A stretch of DNA of 64,000 nucleotides from Geobacteraceae bacterium GWC2_53_11 (GTDB lineage: Bacteria > Desulfobacterota > Desulfuromonadia > Geobacterales > Pseudopelobacteraceae). Shown one piece after another: positions 16,179 to 25,082 of this stretch (positions are counted from its first letter, which is position 1; the number at the start of each line of letters is the position of its first letter). A program made the translations under genes and the position numbers. The notes under the pieces are model-generated. The model was given only the letters and a program-made list of their open reading frames with translations. It was not told the DNA's origin and made no database searches. Location of the stretch: assembly GCA_001802645.1 (NCBI GenBank), contig MGZJ01000036.1, positions 11,451 through 75,450 of the forward strand, in the 5' to 3' direction.

Positions 16179-18902
16179 TTACCAGCTTTTCAGCCCAAGA
16201 GCTTTACGAAGAATGAGAATGGCGTCGACAATTTCAATCTTGCCGTTAGGATTCGGTTTACCATTAACCAGAGGACCGATGTCATAGCTGGCAAGCTCTT
16301 GTGCAGTCGGTGTCAACTGATTTACTACGATACGAATTGCACGGAGAGCATCCCCTTTAACCGTAGGTATGCCATCAGGGTTAAGCGTTCCAGACGGATA
16401 ACTATAGGAAAGTGAGGCTGAAGTACTGTTACCAGCAGCATCGGTTGCAACAGACATAAGGCTCTCAGGACTGTAGGACACTCCTGCAAGATCAGCCGTC
16501 CATAAACCATTTGCTATATTCACAGTACCAACTTGCGTTGCCCCGTCCTTAATAACTACCGAAGAACCGGCTTCTACGGTACCACTCAACTTTGACGGCA
16601 TCGCTCCGTTAACCTGGTTCAGCGTAAACACTGGCGGGGTAATGTCATAAATAACATTACGGACAACAGCTGAAGTATTACCAGCAGCATCTTTTGCTTT
16701 AACAGTAACAGGATATGTTCCTTCGGCTGCAAAATCCACATTAAAAGAGTACGTACCCGCATTAACTGGCACGGCAAAAGTTGAACCGTTCAAAGTATAT
16801 TCCAAAGAAAGCGTTGTTGAGTCTGCAACGGTACCGGAGAAAAGAACGTTGGGAACATTTGTTGCCATATCCTGAGCAGGTGACACAATCGAGAGATTCG
16901 GGTTAGAAGCATCAAGCGTGATCGAACGCTTTACCGAAGAGCTATTGCCGTAAAGGTCAGTTGCAACAATTTCAATGGTATTAGAACCCGTAAGAAGATT
17001 TACTGAAGCACTCCAACTGTTATCCTGCAGGGTGGCTGCAACTCCTGCAACTGTAACAGACGATACTTTGTCAACTGATCCACTGACTTTCACCACTGAA
17101 GAGGATGTAAATGAATTGTCAACCGGCTCTAAGACGGCTATGTTTGGCCTTGCAGCATCAAAATACAGCGTTCTGCTGTCTGCTGTCGTATTACCAGCGG
17201 CATCGACAGCAACAACCGTTATAGTATTGGAACCATTTACAAGCGAAACCGGCACACTGAATGCGTTACCGGCAAGCGCAACTGGCGCGCCGTTCACCGT
17301 AACCACAACTGAGCCAGGATCAGCAATCGTCCCAGATATGTTCTGGACAGAGGTACTGGTATAACTGCCATTTTGAAGCGCCGACACGGAAAGCACCGGC
17401 GCTACTGTATCAAGAGTAACTGCAAAAGGAGTTACCACGGTAGCACTTTGAGTTTTTTGAGCGGAAACATTTATTGTATTCCCTCCTTCAGCAAGAAGAA
17501 GATTATAGCTCCATGCCGTACCCGAAACCACAGCGTTTCCGCTTACTGAAGTTGCCTGATTAGTCACAACCACGACTGCACCGGCATCTACGGTTCCGGT
17601 AAGCGTTACAGACGGACTTTTGGTTACCGAAGCTACCGGAGAAATTGTCAATGCAGGAGCAGGGAGTAGATAGTTAACATTAACAACTTGGGCAGCAGCG
17701 CTGTTGCCAGCTACGTCTTTTGCCGTTACGGTGACGCTATTAGCACCAGCAGTAAGCCCGGCAACCTGAACACTCCATGCAGAACCGGCATAAACAACTG
17801 CTCCGACTACTGAAGACCCGCTAGCAGACACCTGAACAGTAGCTCCCGCCTCAACGGTACCACTGATAGTCAGCGAATCTACCGTCACTTCAGCAGGCAC
17901 CTGATTCAATGTAAAAACCGGAGGAGTCGCGTCTACATATTCCGGGCTTTTACCACCATCTATTCCATAGATCGTAACATTACCAAATCCGTTTACGACC
18001 AGCAACCGGCTATTTACTGAATCAAACACTGCGTCAGAAGGAACCATCAGCTGTCCGTTCGCAGTACCGGATGAGCCAATATAGTTTTTAGTTGTACCGG
18101 AAACCGTCAAAGCCGCTGACGTAGCTGGGTCAACGACCTGAATGTTACTCTGAAAGGCATCAACTACATACATTCTCAAAAGAGTTGCCTGATCCTGACT
18201 ATATTCAAAAGCGACCGCAACCGGAGCAGCAAACTGCATCACACCAACCGCAGCACCCAGAACTGTTGATACCGGATTTCCCACACTCTTAACAAGCGTA
18301 CCGTCAAGCTTGTTAAAGAACCGCACCTTATTAGCAAAAGTATCTGCCACAACGACTTGGCCAGAAACTTTTTCAAAAGTGACACCTGACGGCGAGAGAA
18401 GCCCTGAAGCCAGCACCTGAACAAATGCGCCGGAAGCGTTATACACCAGAACCTGGCCGGTTGCACCGTCGGCTATATATATATAACCGGTCACATTATC
18501 AACGGCGATTCCAGTCGGCGACTGCATTGGCGCACCGGCTATACGACCAACCTCCTGCCCCCCTGCAACATCGTAACGAGCAACAAAAGAAGCCTGGCTC
18601 ACCAGCAAAGTGCCATCCTGAGCAAGAGCCATACCCGCAGGAGCCGCGGCAGTCTTAATAACAGAAACCTGAGAGCCATAAGCATCAAGCTTCACCACAC
18701 CGCCGATTCGCTGATCAGCTATGTACGCATTACCTGCCGCATCCATAACCATCTTAACCGGCGAACGAAGCCCTTTGGTCAAAGGACTTAACACTGTTAC
18801 CGTCGGTGAAGTGGCCGCTACAGAAACCACTGGCAGTGAAATAACCGCTGTCGCCAGCGCTATAACACCCATCACTACAACTTTTTTCGCTCGTACTAGC
18901 AT
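16179..18902 (-). CDS. Secreted NHL-propeller, Ig-like repeat and dockerin-like protein
   Basis: A 907-residue exported protein. After the signal peptide (VVVMGVIALATAVISLPVVSVAA), residues about 35-320 form NHL-type propeller blades (GNAYIADQRIGGVVKLD, GYIYIADGATGQVLVY). Residues about 330-820 hold some six Ig-like repeats with signatures such as SGTVEAGATVQV and LVNGSNTITVVAVDAAGNTT. The last 70 residues resemble a dockerin module, with a calcium-loop-like NPNGKIEIVDAILILRKALGL and an earlier half-repeat GDALRAIRIVV. No cohesin gene is seen here. It is the first gene after the sigma54 promoter and precedes three cytochrome genes, so it may scaffold or anchor them at the surface. That role is inferred; the domain calls are good. 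Confidence 0.85.
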   Translation of the reverse strand: MLVRAKKVVVMGVIALATAVISLPVVSVAATSPTVTVLSPLTKGLRSPVKMVMDAAGNAYIADQRIGGVVKLDAYGSQVSVIKTAAAPAGMALAQDGTLLVSQASFVARYDVAGGQEVGRIAGAPMQSPTGIAVDNVTGYIYIADGATGQVLVYNASGAFVQVLASGLLSPSGVTFEKVSGQVVVADTFANKVRFFNKLDGTLVKSVGNPVSTVLGAAVGVMQFAAPVAVAFEYSQDQATLLRMYVVDAFQSNIQVVDPATSAALTVSGTTKNYIGSSGTANGQLMVPSDAVFDSVNSRLLVVNGFGNVTIYGIDGGKSPEYVDATPPVFTLNQVPAEVTVDSLTISGTVEAGATVQVSASGSSVVGAVVYAGSAWSVQVAGLTAGANSVTVTAKDVAGNSAAAQVVNVNYLLPAPALTISPVASVTKSPSVTLTGTVDAGAVVVVTNQATSVSGNAVVSGTAWSYNLLLAEGGNTINVSAQKTQSATVVTPFAVTLDTVAPVLSVSALQNGSYTSTSVQNISGTIADPGSVVVTVNGAPVALAGNAFSVPVSLVNGSNTITVVAVDAAGNTTADSRTLYFDAARPNIAVLEPVDNSFTSSSVVKVSGSVDKVSSVTVAGVAATLQDNSWSASVNLLTGSNTIEIVATDLYGNSSSVKRSITLDASNPNLSIVSPAQDMATNVPNVLFSGTVADSTTLSLEYTLNGSTFAVPVNAGTYSFNVDFAAEGTYPVTVKAKDAAGNTSAVVRNVIYDITPPVFTLNQVNGAMPSKLSGTVEAGSSVVIKDGATQVGTVNIANGLWTADLAGVSYSPESLMSVATDAAGNSTSASLSYSYPSGTLNPDGIPTVKGDALRAIRIVVNQLTPTAQELASYDIGPLVNGKPNPNGKIEIVDAILILRKALGLKSW

Positions 18903-18985
18903 CTCTATGCCTCCGTTATTGTGGAGTTTTTCATTATTTCAAGATTGACAGATTAAACTGTATCAAAGTTCTTTCGTTGTATATG

Positions 18986-19001
18986 AGCAATTTAAGTGCC
19001 A
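18986..19001 (-). promoter_or_regulatory. Sigma54 (RpoN) -24/-12 promoter of the cytochrome operon
   Basis: The minus strand reads TGGCACTTAAATTGCT, a full match to the TGGCAC-N5-TTGCW consensus. It starts 10 bp after the stop codon of the NtrC-type activator gene. Transcription would start near 18975, leaving a leader of about 73 nt before the NHL/Ig gene at 18902. The adjacent sigma54 activator is the obvious regulator. Confidence 0.82.
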
Positions 19002-19010
19002 AGAACATAC

Positions 19011-20384
19011 TTACTTTAAATAACCAAATTTCTTCATGCGGTATCGGAACGCGTCAATACCCAGATTCAACTTTTTTGCCGCCTTTGACTGATTCCATTC
19101 TGTTATTTCAAGAGCCTGCCTAATGAGTTCCTTCTCAACTTCTTCAATATCTATACCCTCAGGCGGCAAGCGAAATGACGATACGGGTGCACCGTATTGC
19201 GGCGAAGTCTTGGCAACAATTTCAAGCGGCAAGTGTTCAAGCAGCAGGGTATCATCATTACCAAGAATAATTGCCCGCTCAATTACATTTTTCAGTTCAC
19301 GGACATTACCCGGCCAGCTGTAATCCGTCATCATCCGCTCTGCCATTCCTGCAATGCCCTGGACTTTTTTGTTAAAGTCCTTGTTGTACAAGTTGATAAA
19401 ATGAGTCGCCAACGGAATAATATCTTCTTTGCGCTCTCGCAGCGAAGGCAGGAAAATAGGGATTACCTGTAACCGGTAGTACAAATCGTTGCGGAATGTT
19501 TTCTCCTCTATCGATTTCTGTAAATCTTTGTTCGTCGCTGAAATAATCCTGACATCTACCGTAAAGACGCGACTACCGCCAATTCGCCGAAATGAGCGAT
19601 CCTCGAGGAACCGTAGCAGCTTGGCCTGCATTCCCATTTCCATATCGCCAATTTCATCAAGAAAGACCGTTCCGCCGTCAGCTAATTCAAACAGACCTTT
19701 TTTAGTTGCTTTTGCATCGGTAAAAGCACCCTTTTCGTGCCCGAACAGCTCGCTTTCCAGAAGTGTCGCGGGAACAGCTGCACAGTTAATTGCAATGAAC
19801 GGCTTCTCAGCGCGATTTGAGCTGTAATGAATCCATTTAGCGACCAACTCCTTACCCGTACCGGATTCACCCTGCACAAGAACGGTAGACGCCTCGCTTC
19901 GGGCCACTTTATCCAGCACTTCCATCAAATACTTAATCTGGCGGCTTTCTCCAATAATATGAGGAGGACCGTTTTTCTTTGTTTCAGTACGGAGTCTGAC
20001 TACTTCCTGTTTAAGATCGGATGTTTCAAGAGCTTTTCTGACAACAATCGACAGTTCATCGAGGTTAAACGGTTTACTGATATAGTCGTAAGCACCAAGC
20101 CGCATGGCACTTACGGCATTTTCAAGCCCGCTATTGGCAGTCACCATGATGACGATAATATCTTCATCATGATCCTTAATCTTTTCAAGCACATCTATAC
20201 CACTGATTCCCGGCAACTGTATGTCCAGCAGGACTAAATCCGGCTGTTCTTCCCGGACAAGGCGAAGCGCATCCTCACCGCTCCCGGCCGTGACAACCTC
20301 GTAACCCTGCTTTTTCAGATTTTGTTCAAGCGACCAACGGATAAGGTGTTCGTCATCAACAACCAATAGTTTGTTTTTTTTCAT
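19011..20384 (-). CDS. NtrC-family sigma54-dependent response regulator
   Basis: A 457-residue protein with three domains. The receiver (1-120) carries the acidic pair in VVDDE, the phospho-acceptor Asp54 in LLDIQLPG and Lys104 in SKPF. The AAA+ domain has Walker A GESGTGKE (about 172-179) and GAFTDA at 219-224, a variant of the GAFTGA loop that contacts sigma54. The C-terminus is a Fis-type helix-turn-helix (NQSKAAKKLNLGIDAFRYRM). The ATG overlaps the kinase stop by 4 bp, giving a coupled two-component pair. A consensus sigma54 promoter lies just after its stop codon, so it very probably activates the NHL/cytochrome operon. Confidence 0.93.
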   Translation of the reverse strand: MKKNKLLVVDDEHLIRWSLEQNLKKQGYEVVTAGSGEDALRLVREEQPDLVLLDIQLPGISGIDVLEKIKDHDEDIIVIMVTANSGLENAVSAMRLGAYDYISKPFNLDELSIVVRKALETSDLKQEVVRLRTETKKNGPPHIIGESRQIKYLMEVLDKVARSEASTVLVQGESGTGKELVAKWIHYSSNRAEKPFIAINCAAVPATLLESELFGHEKGAFTDAKATKKGLFELADGGTVFLDEIGDMEMGMQAKLLRFLEDRSFRRIGGSRVFTVDVRIISATNKDLQKSIEEKTFRNDLYYRLQVIPIFLPSLRERKEDIIPLATHFINLYNKDFNKKVQGIAGMAERMMTDYSWPGNVRELKNVIERAIILGNDDTLLLEHLPLEIVAKTSPQYGAPVSSFRLPPEGIDIEEVEKELIRQALEITEWNQSKAAKKLNLGIDAFRYRMKKFGYLK

Positions 20385-21874
20385 ACGGTTTCCTCACTTA
20401 CATCGATAGATTCGGGATAGTATGACGGCAACTCAATGGTAAATATTGTTCCATTCCTATCATCGCTGGTTACTCGAATATCACCTTTATGAAGTTTTAC
20501 GAGTTTATTACAGATCGGCAAGCCTAAACCGGTTCCCTGGGCTTTGGTTGTGTAAAACGGAGTGAAGATTTTTTCCAGTATCTGAGGAGGAATCCCTGAA
20601 CCGGTATCGGATATATCAACCCGCACATACTCAATATCGCCTCGCATCACAACAGATGACCTTACACCTAAAACACCACCAGCCGACATTGCTTGGTACG
20701 CATTGAGTACAATATTCAAAAAAACCTGCTGCATCTGCTTGTCATCAGCATACACAGCGGGAAGATCCGGCTGGAATTGAATTTTTCTTTCTATATTGGC
20801 ACCACCGCGATGTTGCGAAGCAAATTTGAGCGTCGTTGCAAGAATCGAATTTATGTCAACGCATGTCAACTCCGGAAGAGAAGGCTTTCCAAAGAAAAGC
20901 AGGTCGTTAACTGTTTTATCAAGTCTCTTGACTTGCTCAATGACCTCACCAAGAATTGCGCCACGAGGATCGTCCGAAACCATGTCGTCTTTAATAATCG
21001 TTACTGCAGCAGATATTCCGGCCAGAGGGTTTTTAATCTCGTGTGCAATGCCGGCGGCCATTTCCCCGATCGAAGCCAATCGATCAGCCCGTTCTAATTG
21101 CTGGAAATGGAGTTGTTCCAGCTCTTTCTGCGCAATTTCAAGTCGATCAACCATTGAGTTGAAACTCTCGATCAAACGACCTATCTCATCCTTACCTTTA
21201 TATGCTATTCGTACCGCGAAGTCGCCCTGCTCAACCTTGAGCATCGTATCAACCATGTTATCAAGAGGGTTTTTTACGAACCTTACCAGCAGAAAAGAGA
21301 TGGTAATCGCAAGAAACACCGTGATTGCTATTGATGAAATGACAAAGATCCTGGAAGCATCAAGCATCTGCATTTTTGTTCGATTGAGAGAATAGTTTAT
21401 ATTGAGAATGCCGATAACCCGAGCTTTGCTGCCATGACAGGCATGACAGGACGCCTCGTTGTATATCGGCTTAACCATTGACAAGACTTCTCCATGAGGA
21501 GCTATGGTAAAAATACTATAATTTTTAGGGCTTTGATATATTTTGTAATCATTTTCATTAACGGATCTACCGACTTCACTCGGCACAGATGAACGCAGAA
21601 TTACCCCATGCGGATGAAATATGCGGACCCCCACCAACTGATTATGCTGACCGACCATAGACAAGATAGCACCGACGTCTTGCACATTCCCAAGATGCAT
21701 CGTATTATAAATACTGCTCTCAACGGTATGCAGCAACAGTTCGGTACTCTCACGAGCTGTTTCAATAAGCATTTCCTGCTGATGACGCACGTTGAAGGTA
21801 GTATAGATAAATATTCCCGCTACGAGCAGAGAGATGGTGGTTGCAATTACACGTGTCGTGAGGCTACGAAACAT
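20381..21874 (-). CDS. Membrane histidine kinase with periplasmic c-type heme motif
   Basis: A 497-residue sensor. TM1 (about 10-30) and TM2 (about 175-198) flank a periplasmic domain that carries one CxxCH heme site, EASCHACHG (Cys143, Cys146, His147). Then come HAMP (200-250), HisKA with the phospho-acceptor His278 in AHEIKNPLAG, and an HATPase domain with DTGSGIPP and GTGLGLPI. A covalent periplasmic heme in a kinase suggests sensing of redox state or of a gaseous ligand. Its stop overlaps the response regulator start (ATGA), so the two form a cognate pair that very likely controls the downstream cytochrome operon. Confidence 0.92.
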   Translation of the reverse strand: MFRSLTTRVIATTISLLVAGIFIYTTFNVRHQQEMLIETARESTELLLHTVESSIYNTMHLGNVQDVGAILSMVGQHNQLVGVRIFHPHGVILRSSVPSEVGRSVNENDYKIYQSPKNYSIFTIAPHGEVLSMVKPIYNEASCHACHGSKARVIGILNINYSLNRTKMQMLDASRIFVISSIAITVFLAITISFLLVRFVKNPLDNMVDTMLKVEQGDFAVRIAYKGKDEIGRLIESFNSMVDRLEIAQKELEQLHFQQLERADRLASIGEMAAGIAHEIKNPLAGISAAVTIIKDDMVSDDPRGAILGEVIEQVKRLDKTVNDLLFFGKPSLPELTCVDINSILATTLKFASQHRGGANIERKIQFQPDLPAVYADDKQMQQVFLNIVLNAYQAMSAGGVLGVRSSVVMRGDIEYVRVDISDTGSGIPPQILEKIFTPFYTTKAQGTGLGLPICNKLVKLHKGDIRVTSDDRNGTIFTIELPSYYPESIDVSEETV

Positions 21875-21912
21875 ATGAGGTAACCTTCGCTGAGGTGATG
21901 CTTGAGAGATCG

Positions 21913-22434
21913 TTATTTATCACGAGGGCCAAAAAACGAAAGAATTGCTTCATCAAGATTTACAACTTTATCATTATCTTCAGGGGTGTTTTTTTGATTT
22001 TGAGAAGATGCCGCAGCGTTTTTTCCCGCCTGCTGTGGCAATTCAAAAAGCAGGGAAACATCAGCTTTAGCTGTAGGACTTGTGGAGGGAGATGCCGAAA
22101 ACATGTCTGAAATCGGATCAGCTTCCGGCGCAAGAGTAGGAATTTCATAGTTTTCAATGAGTTGGGCTTTAAATGAAAATGCCTTTTCGTCAAATTCACC
22201 CGTTTTCAACCTGCGCATCATGTCTTTATGCTGCTCTTTCATCAACTCTTCAACAACGACTTCCAGGTTATCCATCTTCAATATATCGGAATAACTGGTT
22301 TTTTTAGAACTTATTATTACTCCGCCCCGATAGAGCAACGTAATAATGTGTGGATTAGCCACGCCACTATCTTCAGTCTGGACGTGAAAGACCTCACCTT
22401 TGTACATTAGATTGTGATTAAAACCGAGAACCAT
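21913..22434 (-). CDS. Conserved-looking hypothetical protein upstream of the heme kinase
   Basis: A 173-residue protein that I do not recognise by name. The first 95 residues look folded (GFNHNLMYKGEVFHVQTED, ITLLYRGGVIISSKKTSY, then an acidic helix with EELMKEQHKDMM). The remainder is a low-complexity Ser/Pro/Ala linker ending in VVNLDEAILSFFG. No signal peptide or membrane helix is seen, so it is likely cytosolic. It lies 38 bp upstream of the kinase in the same direction and is probably the first gene of the regulatory operon. It could be a signalling partner, but nothing in the sequence shows that. Confidence 0.75.
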   Translation of the reverse strand: MVLGFNHNLMYKGEVFHVQTEDSGVANPHIITLLYRGGVIISSKKTSYSDILKMDNLEVVVEELMKEQHKDMMRRLKTGEFDEKAFSFKAQLIENYEIPTLAPEADPISDMFSASPSTSPTAKADVSLLFELPQQAGKNAAASSQNQKNTPEDNDKVVNLDEAILSFFGPRDK

Positions 22435-22661
22435 CGTACACCCTTATTCTTAATTACGCCATTTCACGTTATCACATTACAGCAAACAATAGCAATCCAC
22501 ATAAATACGAATCCATGCTATTCCGCCGCGAGACAATTTGTGCTCAAAAAATAGGCGTCCATATTTCAAGCATACGACACTGAATTGCCGTGCCACATAC
22601 CATCGGCAGTATTTCGCAAAAAAGACGCTGAAAACGCAAATGCCGCCCAAAACACTTCAAT

Positions 22662-25082
22662 TCAGTCATTAGCACCTAACAGCTCTTTTATTTTCGCCAC
22701 CGCTTCCATGGCATCTTTTGCATAAAGGTCGGCACCAATCCGATCTGCGTACTCCTGGGTCACAACGGCGCCCCCAACCATGGTAAACGTGGCAACCCCT
22801 GCGGATTTAAGTTTTTTTAACACATTGTCCATTTCTGACATGGTTGTTGTCATAAGAGCTGAAAGGCCGACAGCATGTACTTCATATTCCTTTGCTTTTG
22901 CAATGATGGTTGAAGCCGGCACGTTTTTGCCGATATCAAAGACTTCAAAACCATGGTTTTCAAGTAAGGTACAGACAATATTCTTACCGATATCGTGAAT
23001 ATCGCCTTCCACCGTCGCCATAAGGATCTTTCCGCGACTCTTGAACGATTCACCATGCATCTCGGCTTTCAAGCGTGTAAATCCGGCCTGCATGGTATCC
23101 GCCGACTGCATCACCTGAGGCAGAAAATATATATTGCGTTCGAAACGCCGTCCCACCTCCTCCAGGCCAGGTAAAAAGCCCTTGTTACTTATCTCAAGGG
23201 GAGCAAGCCCTTCCGCCAATGCCAGCTCTACCAGAGCAACGATGCCGTCACGATCACCACTTATGATACTCTGCGAGAGTCGGCCTAATGTAGAAACATC
23301 GGCTTCAACTTGAGACTGCGAATGAGAAGGAAGCACGTGCTGATCACGATACGCTTCAATATAGGCAGCAGCCTGATGATCACGATTAAGCAATACCATC
23401 GCCGATCGCCAAGCGTCCATCATCGGCTTGTCTTTTGGATTGATAATAGCGGCATCAAGCCCGGCTTCCATTGCCATTGCAAAAAAAGTCGAAGAGATCA
23501 GCGGGCGTTGCGGCAGGCCAAACGATATGTTGCTTACACCAAGAACCGTAGAGAGGCCTAGTTTCTGCTTGACCAAACGAATGGCCCGGAGAGACTCGGT
23601 CGCACGCTTCTGTTCTGCGCTTACCGTCAGCGTCAAACAATCAATTATTATGTCGTGATCAGGAATACCTATACGCCTGGCAGCGTTACGGATACGACGG
23701 GCAACAGCCAGGCGCCCCTCCGCAGTTTCCGGGATGCCCTTCTTGTCAAGAGCCAGACCTATGATAGCCGCTCCATATTTTTTGGCCAGCGGCAGCACTC
23801 GCCGGAGACTTTTGGCTTCACCGGAAACTGAGTTGATCAAAACTTTGCCGTCTGAAGCCTTCAGCCCTGCTTCAAGCGCGTCCGGATTGGATGAGTCCAG
23901 CACGAGCGGGGCACTCACGGCGCTGCTGACACAGAAGACAGCTCTCTGCATGGCTGATGGTTCATCAATGCCGGGCGCGCCGACATTGACATCCAATAGC
24001 GAAGCACCTGCCTGCACCTGATCAAGGGCCTCACGTCGAATATATGAGACTTTCCCTTCCTGCAACTCCTGCGAATAAAGACGTTTACCTGTCGGATTAA
24101 TTCGTTCACCGATAATGGCAGTAGCTGTACCGGCGCCAACACGGGTCCACCCCGAGCGACTAGAGAGAAGCGTGGCACCACTGCTGTCGCTTTTTTGAGA
24201 CCATGTGCGCTGTTTCAATGCCAATGCATCTTTCATTGCACGAATATGCGCCGGTGTTGTACCGCAGCATCCGCCAATGATACGAACGCCGAGTTCGATC
24301 ATACGCTCATGGTAATCAACCATTTCCTCCGGAGTCCCGGGAAAAACGGTCTGATCACCGACAAGAAGAGGAAGTCCGGCATTAGCCTGAGAGATTAGCG
24401 GCAATCCTGTCACACCACGCATACGACACAATATGTCGTATATTCCATCCACCCCCAACCCGCAGTTTGAGCCGATGATGTCGGCACCTGCGGCCTCAAG
24501 GGTAATCGCTGCCGCTTCGGGTGGAGTGCCGAGGACCGAACGGCCATTGTCGTCAAACGTCAGCATTGCGACAATCGGTATGACGGAGGATACTTCTCTG
24601 ATTGCGATGACAGCAGCGCGAGCCTCTTTTATATCAAGGAAGGTTTCAAGGCTGATCAGGTCAGCCCCCGCCGTAACGAGCGCCTCGGCTTGTTCACGAA
24701 AAGCTTCCTTCATGCGGTCAAACGTCACCTCACCCACGGGTTCAACAAATTGACCGGTCGGCCCCATTGAAGCGCCGACATATGCCCTGTTGCCAGCTTC
24801 CTTACGGGCTATTTCCACTGCACGGATATTGATTTCCCTCAGGCGGTCTTCCAGCCCGTAATGTGCCAGCTTGAATCGGGTGCCACCGAACGTATTGGTA
24901 ATAATGATGTCTGCACCTGCCCGTATATAGTCGCGATGTACCGAAGCGACAACCTCCGGCATGGTCAGATTAAGTTCTTCCGGAGATTGCCCCGCCTTCA
25001 GTCCGCGTGACTGCAGCATCGTCCCCATGGCGCCATCAAGGATCAGCACCATTTCCTGAATTGCAGTGCGAAAAGGTTTCAT
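22662..25082 (-). CDS. metH: Cobalamin-dependent methionine synthase lacking the reactivation domain
   Basis: An 806-residue protein. The homocysteine methyltransferase barrel (1-290) has the zinc ligands Cys207 (GSNCGLG) and Cys272-Cys273 (GGCCGTTP). The pterin-binding barrel (about 320-580) starts at IIGERINPTGKR, and the helical cap and B12 domain (about 600-806) carry GDIHDIGKNIV, whose His binds cobalt. The protein stops there; the roughly 330-residue AdoMet-binding reactivation domain of E. coli MetH is absent, so reactivation needs another protein. It transfers methyl from methyl-THF to homocysteine. The ATG overlaps the stop of the upstream GerMN gene (ATGA). The window also makes cobalamin components. 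No B12 riboswitch is seen upstream. Confidence 0.95.
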   Translation of the reverse strand: MKPFRTAIQEMVLILDGAMGTMLQSRGLKAGQSPEELNLTMPEVVASVHRDYIRAGADIIITNTFGGTRFKLAHYGLEDRLREINIRAVEIARKEAGNRAYVGASMGPTGQFVEPVGEVTFDRMKEAFREQAEALVTAGADLISLETFLDIKEARAAVIAIREVSSVIPIVAMLTFDDNGRSVLGTPPEAAAITLEAAGADIIGSNCGLGVDGIYDILCRMRGVTGLPLISQANAGLPLLVGDQTVFPGTPEEMVDYHERMIELGVRIIGGCCGTTPAHIRAMKDALALKQRTWSQKSDSSGATLLSSRSGWTRVGAGTATAIIGERINPTGKRLYSQELQEGKVSYIRREALDQVQAGASLLDVNVGAPGIDEPSAMQRAVFCVSSAVSAPLVLDSSNPDALEAGLKASDGKVLINSVSGEAKSLRRVLPLAKKYGAAIIGLALDKKGIPETAEGRLAVARRIRNAARRIGIPDHDIIIDCLTLTVSAEQKRATESLRAIRLVKQKLGLSTVLGVSNISFGLPQRPLISSTFFAMAMEAGLDAAIINPKDKPMMDAWRSAMVLLNRDHQAAAYIEAYRDQHVLPSHSQSQVEADVSTLGRLSQSIISGDRDGIVALVELALAEGLAPLEISNKGFLPGLEEVGRRFERNIYFLPQVMQSADTMQAGFTRLKAEMHGESFKSRGKILMATVEGDIHDIGKNIVCTLLENHGFEVFDIGKNVPASTIIAKAKEYEVHAVGLSALMTTTMSEMDNVLKKLKSAGVATFTMVGGAVVTQEYADRIGADLYAKDAMEAVAKIKELLGAND

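Noticed and set aside
18903-18985. GEMM-type c-di-GMP or cGAMP riboswitch before the cytochrome operon
   Set aside because: Such riboswitches are common upstream of Geobacter cytochrome genes, but the leader shows none of the conserved GEMM core.
22580-22595. TGGCAC-N5-TTCAG on the minus strand upstream of the unknown protein
   Set aside because: The -12 element lacks the required GC.
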